A DNA stretch of 64,000 nt, from the NCBI RefSeq assembly GCF_025847275.1, contig NZ_JAOZEV010000015.1, forward strand, positions 1-64,000, in the 5' to 3' direction. A program made the translations under genes and the position numbers. The stretch is from Flavobacterium frigoritolerans (lineage in GTDB: Bacteria; Bacteroidota; Bacteroidia; Flavobacteriales; Flavobacteriaceae). Positions 33,761-41,347 of the stretch are shown in pieces (the first letter of the stretch is position 1; the number at the start of each line of letters is the position of its first letter). The notes under the pieces were generated by a model. The model did no database searches. It had not been told where the DNA came from and was given only the letters and a program-made list of their open reading frames with translations.

Positions 33761-34117
33761 ATGACAAAAAAGTTCTACATATTGCTACTTGTTACACTTG
33801 GTTTCCTAATGGGACCAACGTTTACTTATGCGCATGGAACAAAAAAAGAAATGTCATGTTGTAAAAAAGAATCTACAGTAAAAGACTGTTGCAAGAAAAA
33901 AGATTCTAATAAAAAAGGGCACAATTGCGATAACAGTTGTTCAGGGAATTCATGTGGTTCTACAACTGGAAACTGTGGTTTTTCGCCAATGGCACTTTTT
34001 CAAACAGAAAACAATTCACTTTTTAGTTTTTCTGAAAGAAAACAAAATTACTATTATTCTGAAATCTTTATTTCTTCAGATTTCCGTTCTATCTGGCTTC
34101 CACCTAAAATAAGCTAG
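33761..34117 (+). CDS. Small secreted Cys-rich protein, copy 1
   Basis: A 118-aa protein with a signal peptide (KKFYILLLVTLGFLMGPTFTYA). The middle has eight Cys, several in CC pairs, mixed with Lys and His (EMSCCKKES, KDCCKKKD, HNCDNSCSGNSCG). The C-terminal tail is 29 residues that are identical to those of the second copy (37044-37403) and end in SIWLPPKIS. The Cys/His-rich middle suggests metal (copper-like) binding. The ending resembles small Cys-rich proteins found before metal-handling operons in Bacteroidetes, but I cannot name a family with certainty. It heads a run of HMA, TlpA, HMA and outer membrane protein genes. Confidence 0.75.
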   Translation: MTKKFYILLLVTLGFLMGPTFTYAHGTKKEMSCCKKESTVKDCCKKKDSNKKGHNCDNSCSGNSCGSTTGNCGFSPMALFQTENNSLFSFSERKQNYYYSEIFISSDFRSIWLPPKIS

Positions 34118-34204
34118 ATTTATTTCCCGACAGCCATAAGTCTGTCTTTTTCAAAAGTCGTTTTAAGGCTTTAAATCAAAAACATTTTTTAATCCCAATT
34201 CTAT

Positions 34205-34248
34205 TCACAGAAATAGCTGTATTTGCTATAGTTTCTGTTGTGTTTTAG
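34205..34248 (+). promoter_or_regulatory. Hairpin between Cys-rich gene 1 and the HMA gene
   Basis: The segment has ACAGAAATAGC followed by a 7-nt loop and GCTATAGTTTCTGT, a stem with one interruption. A related but shorter TATAGC/GCTATG hairpin lies at the same place after Cys-rich gene 2 (about 37481-37508). It may be an mRNA processing or attenuation structure; this is inferred. Confidence 0.4.
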
Positions 34249-34278
34249 GATTAATCCATCCAAAAAAAATTACATACA

Positions 34279-34641
34279 ATGAACTCAATAAAAAAATTAT
34301 TGATGGTAATGACGCTATTACTATCAGTTACTTACGCCAGCGCGCAAATAAAAAATAAAACTACTCAAACTGTAAAAATCAATGGTAATTGCAGCATGTG
34401 CAAAAAAACCATCGAAACTGCAGCAAACGTCAATAAAGAAGCTAAAGTAAACTGGAATGAAACTACCAAAGTAGCAACCATTACTTATGATAACAAGAAA
34501 ACCAATGTTGATGCTATACTAAAACGTGTTGCTGATGCAGGATATGATAATGAAAAATTTACTGCTCCAAATTCAGTTTATGATGAATTACATGGATGTT
34601 GCCAATATGATAGAGAAGCAAGCCCTAAAAAAGCAGAGTAA
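34279..34641 (+). CDS. Periplasmic heavy-metal-associated (HMA) domain protein 1
   Basis: A 120-aa protein with signal peptide (KKLLMVMTLLLSVTYASAQ) and one HMA fold. The metal-binding loop is GNCSMCKKTIE (C38, C41), followed by EAKVNWNETTKVATITYDNKKTNVDAILKRVADAGYD, the usual beta-alpha-beta pattern. The C-terminal extension ends in DELHGCCQYDRE, adding a CC pair (107-108). It probably binds copper or a similar ion in the periplasm. It lies 161 nt after Cys-rich gene 1. Its signal peptide coding region closely resembles that of the TlpA-like gene at 37555-38037, although the mature domains differ. Confidence 0.87.
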   Translation: MNSIKKLLMVMTLLLSVTYASAQIKNKTTQTVKINGNCSMCKKTIETAANVNKEAKVNWNETTKVATITYDNKKTNVDAILKRVADAGYDNEKFTAPNSVYDELHGCCQYDREASPKKAE

Positions 34642-34685
34642 TCATAATCAAATAATTACCTGTTTATTGTAATTCGTTTTTTTTC

Positions 34686-34840
34686 ACCACATAGAGACAT
34701 AGATTTTATGTGTAAAAAAGATTCCAAAAAGAAAAACATTTCTTTCGCATAACCAGCTATGTGCATTTAAAATAAGTGAAACGCCTATTTTGAGAGTACA
34801 AAACCTATGTCTCTATGCGTTAAAATCAATTACACTCAAC
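34686..34840. repeat. 155-bp intergenic repeat, copy 1
   Basis: Two related 155-bp copies occur (here and 38105-38259). Terminal inverted arms CATAGAGACATAG (34690-34702) and CTATGTCTCTATG (34805-34817) are perfect complements. The centre shares GATTTTATGTGTAAAAAAGA and AAGTGAAACGCC with copy 2. In the arms, a G-C pair here is A-T in copy 2, a compensatory change. Confidence 0.8.
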
Positions 34841-34866
34841 AAGTAAAGCATTAAAAAAAAAATATC

Positions 34867-35355
34867 ATGTTCAAAATAAAAAATATAATCACATTAATTA
34901 CCCTTGTAGCAACTGTTTCTATAGCAAGTGCACAAATAAAAACAGGAGATTCTTTTCCAGAAGTTCAGCTTCTAAACAACAAGAATGCTACCGTTAAACT
35001 AAATTCTTTTAAAGGAAAAACAGTTTTGGTAGACTTTTGGGCTTCATGGTGTGCTCCTTGTCGAATGGCCAATAAAAAATTGGTAAAACTATACGACCAA
35101 TACAAAGGTCAGAACTTTGAAATAGTTGGAATATCAATAGATATTGACAAAGCTAAATGGTTAAAAGCCATCGAAAAAGACAAACTGAAGCACCAGCAAT
35201 TAATCGACCCTAAAGGTTTTGATGCTAAAACGGCTGTAACTTTTGGAGTTGATGCTTTGCCATCGACCTATCTTTTTGATGCATCAGGAAAACTGATTGC
35301 TATAAATCCAACTGAAGCGCAAATAATTGCTCAAATCAAAAAAAACAAAAAATAA
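34867..35355 (+). CDS. TlpA-like thiol-disulfide oxidoreductase 1
   Basis: Periplasmic thioredoxin-fold protein of 162 aa with signal peptide (MFKIKNIITLITLVATVSIASAQ). The fold starts GDSFPEVQLLNN. The active site is VDFWASWCAPCRMANK, a CAPC motif, and the cis-Pro region reads VDALPSTYLFD. It likely keeps periplasmic thiols, for example of the neighbouring HMA and Cys-rich proteins, reduced. The second TlpA gene at 37555 shares most mature residues, including the identical C-terminal IAINPTEAQIIAQIKK. The next gene begins 1 nt after its stop, so they are translationally linked. Confidence 0.92.
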   Translation: MFKIKNIITLITLVATVSIASAQIKTGDSFPEVQLLNNKNATVKLNSFKGKTVLVDFWASWCAPCRMANKKLVKLYDQYKGQNFEIVGISIDIDKAKWLKAIEKDKLKHQQLIDPKGFDAKTAVTFGVDALPSTYLFDASGKLIAINPTEAQIIAQIKKNKK

Positions 35356-35356
35356 A

Positions 35357-35884
35357 ATGAAAACCATAAATATAAAATTCATAGCCGTTACACTTGTACT
35401 ATTGTTAACTGGTGTAAAATCATATTCTCAAATATCTAAAGCCGAAATCATAGCAACAGGATTAACTTGTTCTATGTGTTCTAATGCCATAAACAAGCAA
35501 TTAAAATCATTTACAGAAGTAGATAGTATTGCCACTGACTTAAACACAAATACATTTACGGTTTACTTTAAAAAAGATAATTCATTAGAACCTAAAGTAT
35601 TGAAAAAAGCTGTTGAAAAAGCTGGGTTCTTCGTAGGTTCATTGGTTTTAACAGCTAAGTTTCATACTGATAAAATCGAGGATAATACAACACTAAAAGT
35701 TGAAGATGCTACATACACTTTCATCGACATTAAAAACCCTGTAGCTCATGCTGAAGCAAAATACAGAGTGCTGGATAAAGGTTTTGTAACCCAAAAAGAG
35801 TACAAAAAACTAGTTAAATCATATTCTAAGTATCCTGGTTATGCTACAGAAAATGAGAATGATTATTACTTAAAAGCACTATAA
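35357..35884 (+). CDS. Periplasmic HMA-domain protein 2
   Basis: A 175-aa protein with signal peptide (KFIAVTLVLLLTGVKSYSQ) and an N-terminal HMA domain whose metal loop is GLTCSMCSNAINKQLKSF (C38, C41). After the HMA fold (to about residue 100) comes an unrecognised ~75-residue C-terminal part with FHTDKIEDNTTLKVEDATYTFIDIKNP and repeated Tyr/Lys-rich helices. ATG 35357 is chosen; an upstream start would overlap the TlpA gene. It is tightly coupled to TlpA 1 upstream and to the outer membrane protein gene downstream (2-nt gap). Confidence 0.85.
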   Translation: MKTINIKFIAVTLVLLLTGVKSYSQISKAEIIATGLTCSMCSNAINKQLKSFTEVDSIATDLNTNTFTVYFKKDNSLEPKVLKKAVEKAGFFVGSLVLTAKFHTDKIEDNTTLKVEDATYTFIDIKNPVAHAEAKYRVLDKGFVTQKEYKKLVKSYSKYPGYATENENDYYLKAL

Positions 35885-35886
35885 AA

Positions 35887-36693
35887 ATGAAATATCTATC
35901 AATAGTTTTCTTATTCCTTGTTTCATACAATATAGAGGCACAAGAGTTATTCGTAGTAACAGAACCGGCTAGTAACGCTCCTGCAGGTTCTATCGGGGTT
36001 CGCGTTGGACAATCACTTATGGATAACAAACACGAAAGTGGTTCTATGTACAATCTAACACCCGAAGTTACTTGGGGAATAAATAAAAATTTAATGGTTC
36101 GTACCTCTGCATTTCTGAGTAACCAAGAAAACGGATTAGGACTCAAAGGTGGTGGTTTTTATGCCAAATACCGATTCTTTTCTGTAGATGATTTACAGAG
36201 TCATTTTAGGATGGCTGCCTTTGGACGATACAGTTATAATAACTCCTTTTTTAATCAGGAAGCTATAGACTTAGCTAACGGGAATTCTGGTTACGAAGCA
36301 GGTTTAGTTGCAACTCAGTTAATTCATAAAGTTGCAATAAGTTCATCTGTTAGTTATGTGCGTGCACTTAACAACCCTGATTATAGTTTTCCAGATGCCT
36401 TGGGTAAAAATGCTGTAAACTATACTTTTTCGGTAGGTAAATTAATGCATCCGAAAAAATATACGAGTTATAAACAAACCAATATTAATGCAATGTTGGA
36501 GTTTACGGGACAAACAATTACCGAAAATGGAAAATCATATCTAGATGTAGTTCCTTCTATTCAGTTTATCATTAATAGTCAGGCGAGAATTGACCTTGCT
36601 TACAAGAAAGAATTGTATAGCTCAATGCAACGTGCTGCATCTGATGGTGTTTTCTTAAAACTAGAATACACTTTCTTTAACGTGACGAAATAG
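35887..36693 (+). CDS. Predicted outer-membrane beta-barrel protein of the metal/redox operon
   Basis: A 268-aa protein with signal peptide (KYLSIVFLFLVSYNIEAQ) and alternating hydrophobic/aromatic strands throughout, ending in GVFLKLEYTFFNVTK with the terminal aromatic typical of outer-membrane barrels. It has no cytoplasmic or enzyme motif that I recognise. It begins 2 nt after the HMA 2 gene, so it belongs to that operon. Members of such operons may report on or pass metal ions through the outer membrane, but the specific role is unknown. Confidence 0.7.
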   Translation: MKYLSIVFLFLVSYNIEAQELFVVTEPASNAPAGSIGVRVGQSLMDNKHESGSMYNLTPEVTWGINKNLMVRTSAFLSNQENGLGLKGGGFYAKYRFFSVDDLQSHFRMAAFGRYSYNNSFFNQEAIDLANGNSGYEAGLVATQLIHKVAISSSVSYVRALNNPDYSFPDALGKNAVNYTFSVGKLMHPKKYTSYKQTNINAMLEFTGQTITENGKSYLDVVPSIQFIINSQARIDLAYKKELYSSMQRAASDGVFLKLEYTFFNVTK

Positions 36694-36902
36694 TTTTAAG
36701 CTGTAGGTAAATTTTATTTCACGCAGATTTATTTATGATCTAAATTAAATCTGCTTCAATCTGTAGACCCGAGCGAAAGCGAATAGGCGAAGCAATCTGC
36801 GTGAAACAAAAAAATTTGGCTAGAAAAAACGTTTATATAGAGATCTCTTTTTTAGTTGTGTAAAAGGTCGTTTTACTCAAAAAAATAAGGTCTCATTCCA
36901 AG

Positions 36903-36931
36903 CCTAACAGGTTTCTAAAACTTGTTAGGTT
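36903..36931 (+). terminator. Terminator after the HMA/TlpA/OMP operon
   Basis: CCTAACAGGTTT pairs with AAACTTGTTAGG (one mismatch) and is followed by TTTATTTT on the plus strand. Confidence 0.7.
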
Positions 36932-36955
36932 TATTTTAATAAAAGTCTAATTACC

Positions 36956-36976
36956 ATCAGAACAAAACGTTCTGAT
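36956..36976. promoter_or_regulatory. Shared inverted-repeat box upstream of Cys-rich gene 2
   Basis: ATCAGAAC-AAAAC-GTTCTGAT. A near-identical box lies at 38305-38325 before dsbD, and both are followed by TAAAC(G/T)TATAA. It is a candidate operator for the neighbouring CusR-like regulator, by inference. Confidence 0.5.
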
Positions 36977-37043
36977 TAAACGTATAACATTTACATCAAA
37001 ATTAACACCCATCTGATAATTAAATTTTATTTTCGTGTTTCTT

Positions 37044-37403
37044 ATGGCAAAAAAATTCTACATACTATTACTTATAACGTTTGGTTTCTTTATGGGACCT
37101 ACGCTTAATTTTGCACGTGGAATTAAAATAGAAAAGATATGTTTTAAAAACAAAACATTCTTAAAAGCCGATTGTAAAAAAGCCGATTTAAAAACAAAAG
37201 AACACAGATGCGCTAAGGGTTGTATAGAAAGTTCTGCCGATTGCCCTGTAGTTTATTGTAGTTATTATTCACCAATGATTTCTTTTCAAATAGACAATCA
37301 TTCTTTTTTTAATTTTTCCGAAAGAAAGCAAAACTATTATTATTCAGAAATCTTTATTTCTTCAGATTTCCGTTCCATTTGGCTTCCGCCAAAAATAAGC
37401 TAG
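37044..37403 (+). CDS. Small secreted Cys-rich protein, copy 2
   Basis: A 119-aa paralogue of the protein at 33761-34117. It has a signal peptide (AKKFYILLLITFGFFMGPTLNFA) and a middle with six Cys in a different arrangement (KICFKNK, ADCKKAD, HRCAKGCIES, DCPVVYCSYY). The same 29-residue tail ends in SIWLPPKIS. The tail differs between copies only by synonymous codon changes, while the Cys-rich middle is much diverged. ATG 37044 is preferred to a GTG three codons upstream. It is followed after 151 nt by TlpA-like gene 2. Confidence 0.72.
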   Translation: MAKKFYILLLITFGFFMGPTLNFARGIKIEKICFKNKTFLKADCKKADLKTKEHRCAKGCIESSADCPVVYCSYYSPMISFQIDNHSFFNFSERKQNYYYSEIFISSDFRSIWLPPKIS

Positions 37404-37554
37404 ATTCCTTTTGCGACAGCCATAAATGCGTTTAATCCAAAACCATTTTAAAGCTGTAAATCATTAAAAAATAATCCAATTCTTGAGTATATAGCATCAT
37501 TTGCTATGTTTTCTGTTATGTCTTGGAATTAACTCTTTCAAAATTACAAAAACA

Positions 37555-38037
37555 ATGAATTCAATAAAAAATATATTGATAGCAATAACCTTATTACTAT
37601 CTATTACTTCCGTAAATGCACAAATTAAGAAAGGTGATGCTTTCCCTAATATTCAATTACAGAATGATAAGAACAAAACAATCAAACTAAATTCTTATAC
37701 AGGAAAAACTGTTTTAGTAGATTTTTGGGCATCTTGGTGTCCGTATTGCCGAATAGCCAACAAAGATTTAGTGAAACTATATGATAAATACAAAGGTCAA
37801 AATTTTGAGATTGTTGGGATATCAGTAGATGTTGATAAAGCAAAATGGTTACAAGCCATTGTAAAAGACAAACTAAAAAACCCTCAATTAATTGACCCAA
37901 AAGGATTTGATGCTAAATCAGTAGCCATCTTTGGAGTAAGAGGAATACCTAGTACGTATCTTTTTAGTAAATCAGGAAAATTAATTGCTATTAATCCAAC
38001 TGAAGCTCAAATAATAGCTCAAATAAAAAAACAATAA
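37555..38037 (+). CDS. TlpA-like thiol-disulfide oxidoreductase 2
   Basis: Periplasmic thioredoxin-fold protein, 160 aa from ATG 37555, with signal peptide (KNILIAITLLLSITSVNAQ). The active site is VDFWASWCPYCRIANK, a CPYC motif as in DsbA-type oxidants, in contrast to CAPC in copy 1. The cis-Pro region is RGIPSTYLF. The mature domain is paralogous to the gene at 34867, but the signal peptide and the upstream gap match those of HMA gene 1, as though a deletion joined the two. A TTG 54 nt upstream is not used here because the signal peptide begins at MNSIKN. Confidence 0.91.
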   Translation: MNSIKNILIAITLLLSITSVNAQIKKGDAFPNIQLQNDKNKTIKLNSYTGKTVLVDFWASWCPYCRIANKDLVKLYDKYKGQNFEIVGISVDVDKAKWLQAIVKDKLKNPQLIDPKGFDAKSVAIFGVRGIPSTYLFSKSGKLIAINPTEAQIIAQIKKQ

Positions 38038-38104
38038 TTATATCAAACCTTTGGGCGCAATTACTGCGTCTATTCGCTTCGAGCGAGTCGTGAAAAAATT
38101 ATTT

Positions 38105-38259
38105 AACACAAAGAAACATAGATTTTATGTGTAAAAAAGAGATCATAAAGAAATATATTTCTTTCACATAGTTAGCTATGTGCATTTAAAACAAGTGAAA
38201 CGCCTTTTTTGTATGTACAAAACCTATGTTTCTGTGTGTTAAAATTAATTGCACCCAAC
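38105..38259. repeat. 155-bp intergenic repeat, copy 2
   Basis: Paralogue of 34686-34840. The terminal arms include AGAAACATAG (38111-38120) and CTATGTTTCT (38224-38233). It lies after TlpA 2, whereas copy 1 lies before TlpA 1. Confidence 0.8.
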
Positions 38260-38304
38260 GGGTTAATTACATCAGTATAAAAACTAAATAAAAATCAAAT
38301 TATC

Positions 38305-38325
38305 ACCAGAACAATTCGTTCTGAT
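38305..38325. promoter_or_regulatory. Shared inverted-repeat box upstream of dsbD
   Basis: ACCAGAAC-AATTC-GTTCTGAT, ending 12 nt before the dsbD ATG. It matches the box at 36956-36976. Being so near the start codon, it could also act as an RNA hairpin over the ribosome-binding region. Confidence 0.5.
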
Positions 38326-38337
38326 TAAACTTATAAA

Positions 38338-40308
38338 ATGAAGAAAATCTTATATTTATTAGTACTGGTTTTTGCTTTTACCAAAGTCCAGGCACAGATC
38401 ATAAATCCAGTGAAATGGGAAGCTTCAATCGAGAAAAAATCCACTTCAGAATTCGTGCTTTCTTTTAAAGGAACTATCGAATCAGGCTGGCATGTATATT
38501 CTCAATTTACTCCCGAAGATGGGCCGCTGCCTGCCGAATTCCTTTTTCATGATAACAAAAACAATTATGAACTTGTTGGAAAACCTACCGAAAGTGAAAC
38601 TAAACGAGCCTTTAATGAAATCTTTGGGGTTGATGAAATCTTCTTTTCAGACAAAGTAATTTTTACTCAATTAATCAAACAAACTAATTCTGAAAAAGAA
38701 ACGATACAAGTCGAACTTTCGTACCAAGTTTGTAAAGAAAACTGCATTAGCGAAACAAAATATTTTGAATTTAATCTTAAAACGCTTGTAGCAAAAGAAA
38801 TCCAAGCTGCTGATATTGTAAACGAAAAAACTACTAAAACCGATGCTGCCACTACAGTAGAAAAACAACCAGAATCGAAAGAATCTGATTCTAGTTTATA
38901 TATGATTTTCTTTATTGCATTCTTATCTGGTTTTGCAGCACTACTTACTCCATGTGTATTCCCAATGATTCCAATGACGGTAAGTTTCTTTACGAAACAA
39001 AGTAAAACCAAAGCAAAAGGAATAAAAAATGCAATTATTTATGGCGTATCAATCATCTTGATTTATGTCTTTCTTGGAACAGTAATTACACTTATTTTTG
39101 GTGCCGATGCTCTAAATGCATTATCTACCAACGTTTGGTTTAATATTATTTTCTTTGTGTTACTAGTTGTATTTGCTTTATCATTTCTGGGTGCTTTCGA
39201 AATTATGCTTCCAAATTCATGGGCAAATAAAGTCGATCGTCAAGCCGATAAAGGAGGTATTTTAGGAATCGTATTCATGGCATTAGCTCTTGCAATTGTT
39301 TCTTTTTCTTGTACTGGACCAATTATAGGGACTTTACTGGTAGAAGCAGCTTCTAAAGGTGGTATTGCTCCAATTGTAGGAATGTTAGGTTTTTCATCTG
39401 CTTTAGCATTGCCATTTATGTTATTTGCTATGTTCCCAGGTTGGTTAAATACTTTACCAAAATCTGGCGGATGGTTAAATACGGTAAAAGTATTTTTAGG
39501 TTTCCTTGAACTGGCTTTAGCATTTAAATTTTTATCAAATGCCGATTTGGTATTGCAATTACATTGGTTTGAAAGAGAAATTTTCTTAGCCATTTGGATA
39601 GCAATATTCGGTACTTTGGCATTCTACTTATTCGGAAAAATAACCTTGCCGCATGATTCGCCTTCCACTTCAATTTCGGTAGGACGTCTATCTATGGGGT
39701 TAGTGGTATTGGTATTTACAATATATCTTATTCCTGGTTTATGGGGTGCTCCTTTAAAACTAATTAGCGGTTTCCCGCCACCAATGACTTATAGCGAATC
39801 TCCTTATGGTGTAGGAGGCTCAAACAAAGGTTCTGCCACTGCAATAGCATTACCAGACGGAGCTCATAAAGGTCCGCATGATATTATAGCTTTTACCGAT
39901 TATGAAAAAGGATTAGCTTACGCCAAAAGTGTAAACAAACCTATCCTTTTAGACTTTACAGGTTTTGCTTGTGTTAATTGTCGAAAAATGGAAGATTATG
40001 TATGGTCAGATCCACGTATTTTATCCATTTTAAATAATGAAGTCGTTTTAATTTCTTTATATGTGGACGACAAAAGAGAATTACCTCTCGAGGAACAATA
40101 TACCTCTAAAGAAACGGGAAAAAAGATAAAATCTATAGGGAATAAATGGAGTGACTTCCAGATTACTCGTTATAAAGCAAATGCGCAACCGTATTATATT
40201 ATATTAGATACTAATGAGCAAAGCCTGAATAAACCTACTGGATACAACCCAGACATCACCGAATATGAGCAATGGTTAAAATCTGGAATACAAGGGTTTC
40301 AAAAATAG
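38338..40308 (+). CDS. dsbD: Thiol:disulfide interchange protein DsbD
   Basis: Inner-membrane electron conduit that passes cytosolic reducing power to periplasmic thioredoxin-like proteins. It is 656 aa with three modules. The first is an N-terminal periplasmic domain (21-155) with its redox pair in YQVCKENCISE (C132, C136). The second is a membrane domain of about eight helices (185-470) with conserved Cys in LLTPCVFPMIPM (C206) and SFSCTGPIIGT (C325). The third is a C-terminal thioredoxin domain with TGFACVNCRKMED (C545, C548). It lies downstream of two TlpA genes, its expected periplasmic partners. A linker rich in Lys/Glu/Thr joins the first two modules. A terminator follows at 40533-40568. 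Confidence 0.94.
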   Translation: MKKILYLLVLVFAFTKVQAQIINPVKWEASIEKKSTSEFVLSFKGTIESGWHVYSQFTPEDGPLPAEFLFHDNKNNYELVGKPTESETKRAFNEIFGVDEIFFSDKVIFTQLIKQTNSEKETIQVELSYQVCKENCISETKYFEFNLKTLVAKEIQAADIVNEKTTKTDAATTVEKQPESKESDSSLYMIFFIAFLSGFAALLTPCVFPMIPMTVSFFTKQSKTKAKGIKNAIIYGVSIILIYVFLGTVITLIFGADALNALSTNVWFNIIFFVLLVVFALSFLGAFEIMLPNSWANKVDRQADKGGILGIVFMALALAIVSFSCTGPIIGTLLVEAASKGGIAPIVGMLGFSSALALPFMLFAMFPGWLNTLPKSGGWLNTVKVFLGFLELALAFKFLSNADLVLQLHWFEREIFLAIWIAIFGTLAFYLFGKITLPHDSPSTSISVGRLSMGLVVLVFTIYLIPGLWGAPLKLISGFPPPMTYSESPYGVGGSNKGSATAIALPDGAHKGPHDIIAFTDYEKGLAYAKSVNKPILLDFTGFACVNCRKMEDYVWSDPRILSILNNEVVLISLYVDDKRELPLEEQYTSKETGKKIKSIGNKWSDFQITRYKANAQPYYIILDTNEQSLNKPTGYNPDITEYEQWLKSGIQGFQK

Positions 40309-40666
40309 TTATGAAAAATTAACCGCAAAATTTTAAAATCTGTGACTAAAAATGGAACGCGGATGACGCGGATTTACAAAAGTAAAGACGAGGCTAAAAA
40401 CGGATTTTTAAAAAGCAATAAGAGAAAATCCGTTTAATCTGTGTTTTCGCGATAGCGAATCTGCGTCATCCGAATTCCTTTATAGACAATTCTATTCAAA
40501 GTCCTAAACTTACTTTTAATTCAAGCATAAATAAAAAAGTTGTTCAAAGTAATTTGAGCAACTTTTTTTTGTAATTATTTCAGTCTTAAAATCACGATAG
40601 GTAAAAACCTTCTTATTTTCTGGATTTCAGGGGTAATCTACAAAATGAAATAGTAACTTTATCCCG
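40309..40666. repeat. Intergenic region with GCGGATGACGCGGAT inverted repeat
   Basis: No gene is present. GGAACGCGGATGACGCGGATT (near 40352) is complementary to GAATCTGCGTCATCCGAATTCC (ending about 40480); AAAACGGATTTTT and AAAATCCGTTT form inner arms. It is related to the element at 31130-31380. It also holds the dsbD terminator and the promoter of the response regulator gene (TAACTTTA near 40648 is a weak -7 candidate). Confidence 0.7.
40533..40568 (+). terminator. dsbD terminator
   Basis: AAAAAAGTTGTTCAAA pairs with TTTGAGCAACTTTTTT around a 4-nt loop and is followed by a T-run. Confidence 0.85.
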
Positions 40667-41347
40667 ATGAAAATTTTAATAATAGAAGACGACCAAAGAG
40701 TAGCCGAATTAATCAAAAGAGGACTAGATGAGCATGGCTTTACACCTACTCTCGCTTACGATGGAATCTCTGGAAAAAAATTAGCGCTTAATAATCAGTA
40801 TGATTTGATTATTACCGACATTATTTTGCCTAAACTTGATGGTTTGGATTTATGCAGAGAAATACGTCAGGTAAAACCCGATATGCCAATCATAATGTTA
40901 ACAGCATTGGGTACAACAGATGATAAAGTAGAGGGCTTTGATGCTGGTGCTGATGATTATCTGACAAAGCCATTTGAGATGAGAGAACTTTTGGTTCGCA
41001 TAAGAGCTTTATTAAAACGAAGTAATGGGACAATAAACAATACAGGATTCATTTTAAAATATGACAATCTTGAAATGAATTTGCAAACAAAAAATGTAAA
41101 AAGAAATGATATCGAAATAAATCTTACTCCCAAAGAATTCAAACTCTTAGAGTATATGATCCAAAATTCAGAACGTGTTTTATCCCGAACAGAAATTGCC
41201 GAAAAAGTATGGGATACTCATTTTGATACTGGAACAAACTTTATCGATGTATATATTAATTACCTAAGGAAAAAAGTTGACAAAGATTTTGATAAAAAGC
41301 TTATTCATACCCGATCTGGAATGGGATTTATTTTAAAAGTAGAATGA
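40667..41347 (+). CDS. OmpR/CusR-type response regulator
   Basis: DNA-binding response regulator, 226 aa. The receiver domain (1-118) has the acidic pair EDD (7-9), the phosphoacceptor D51 in LIITDIILPKLDG, T79 in MLTALG and K101 in YLTKPFEMREL. The C-terminal winged helix (about 130-225) includes INLTPKEFKLLEYMIQNSERVLSRTEIAEKVW and FIDVYINYLRKKVD, close to the CusR/CopR branch. The histidine kinase gene overlaps it by 4 nt. The metal/redox genes directly upstream make copper or related stress a reasonable signal; this is inferred. Confidence 0.93.
   Translation: MKILIIEDDQRVAELIKRGLDEHGFTPTLAYDGISGKKLALNNQYDLIITDIILPKLDGLDLCREIRQVKPDMPIIMLTALGTTDDKVEGFDAGADDYLTKPFEMRELLVRIRALLKRSNGTINNTGFILKYDNLEMNLQTKNVKRNDIEINLTPKEFKLLEYMIQNSERVLSRTEIAEKVWDTHFDTGTNFIDVYINYLRKKVDKDFDKKLIHTRSGMGFILKVE

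Larger units (their letters stand above)
36694..37043. promoter_or_regulatory. Intergenic region with terminator, repeat and shared CAGAAC-N5-GTTCTG box
   Basis: No gene is seen. It holds a degenerate AAATCTGC/GCAGATTT repeat (36721-36803), a hairpin terminator CCTAACAGGTTT-ctaa-AACTTGTTAGG (36903-36928) followed by a T-rich stretch, and the inverted repeat ATCAGAAC-N5-GTTCTGAT (36956-36976). The last of these is repeated just before dsbD. Confidence 0.65.

Noticed and set aside
35844..36146. 100-aa ORF antisense to the outer membrane protein gene
   Set aside because: The coding potential clearly belongs to the plus-strand protein with a signal peptide.
38717..39011. Antisense ORFs over the dsbD membrane domain
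   Set aside because: They overlap invariant DsbD motifs on the plus strand and show no family pattern.
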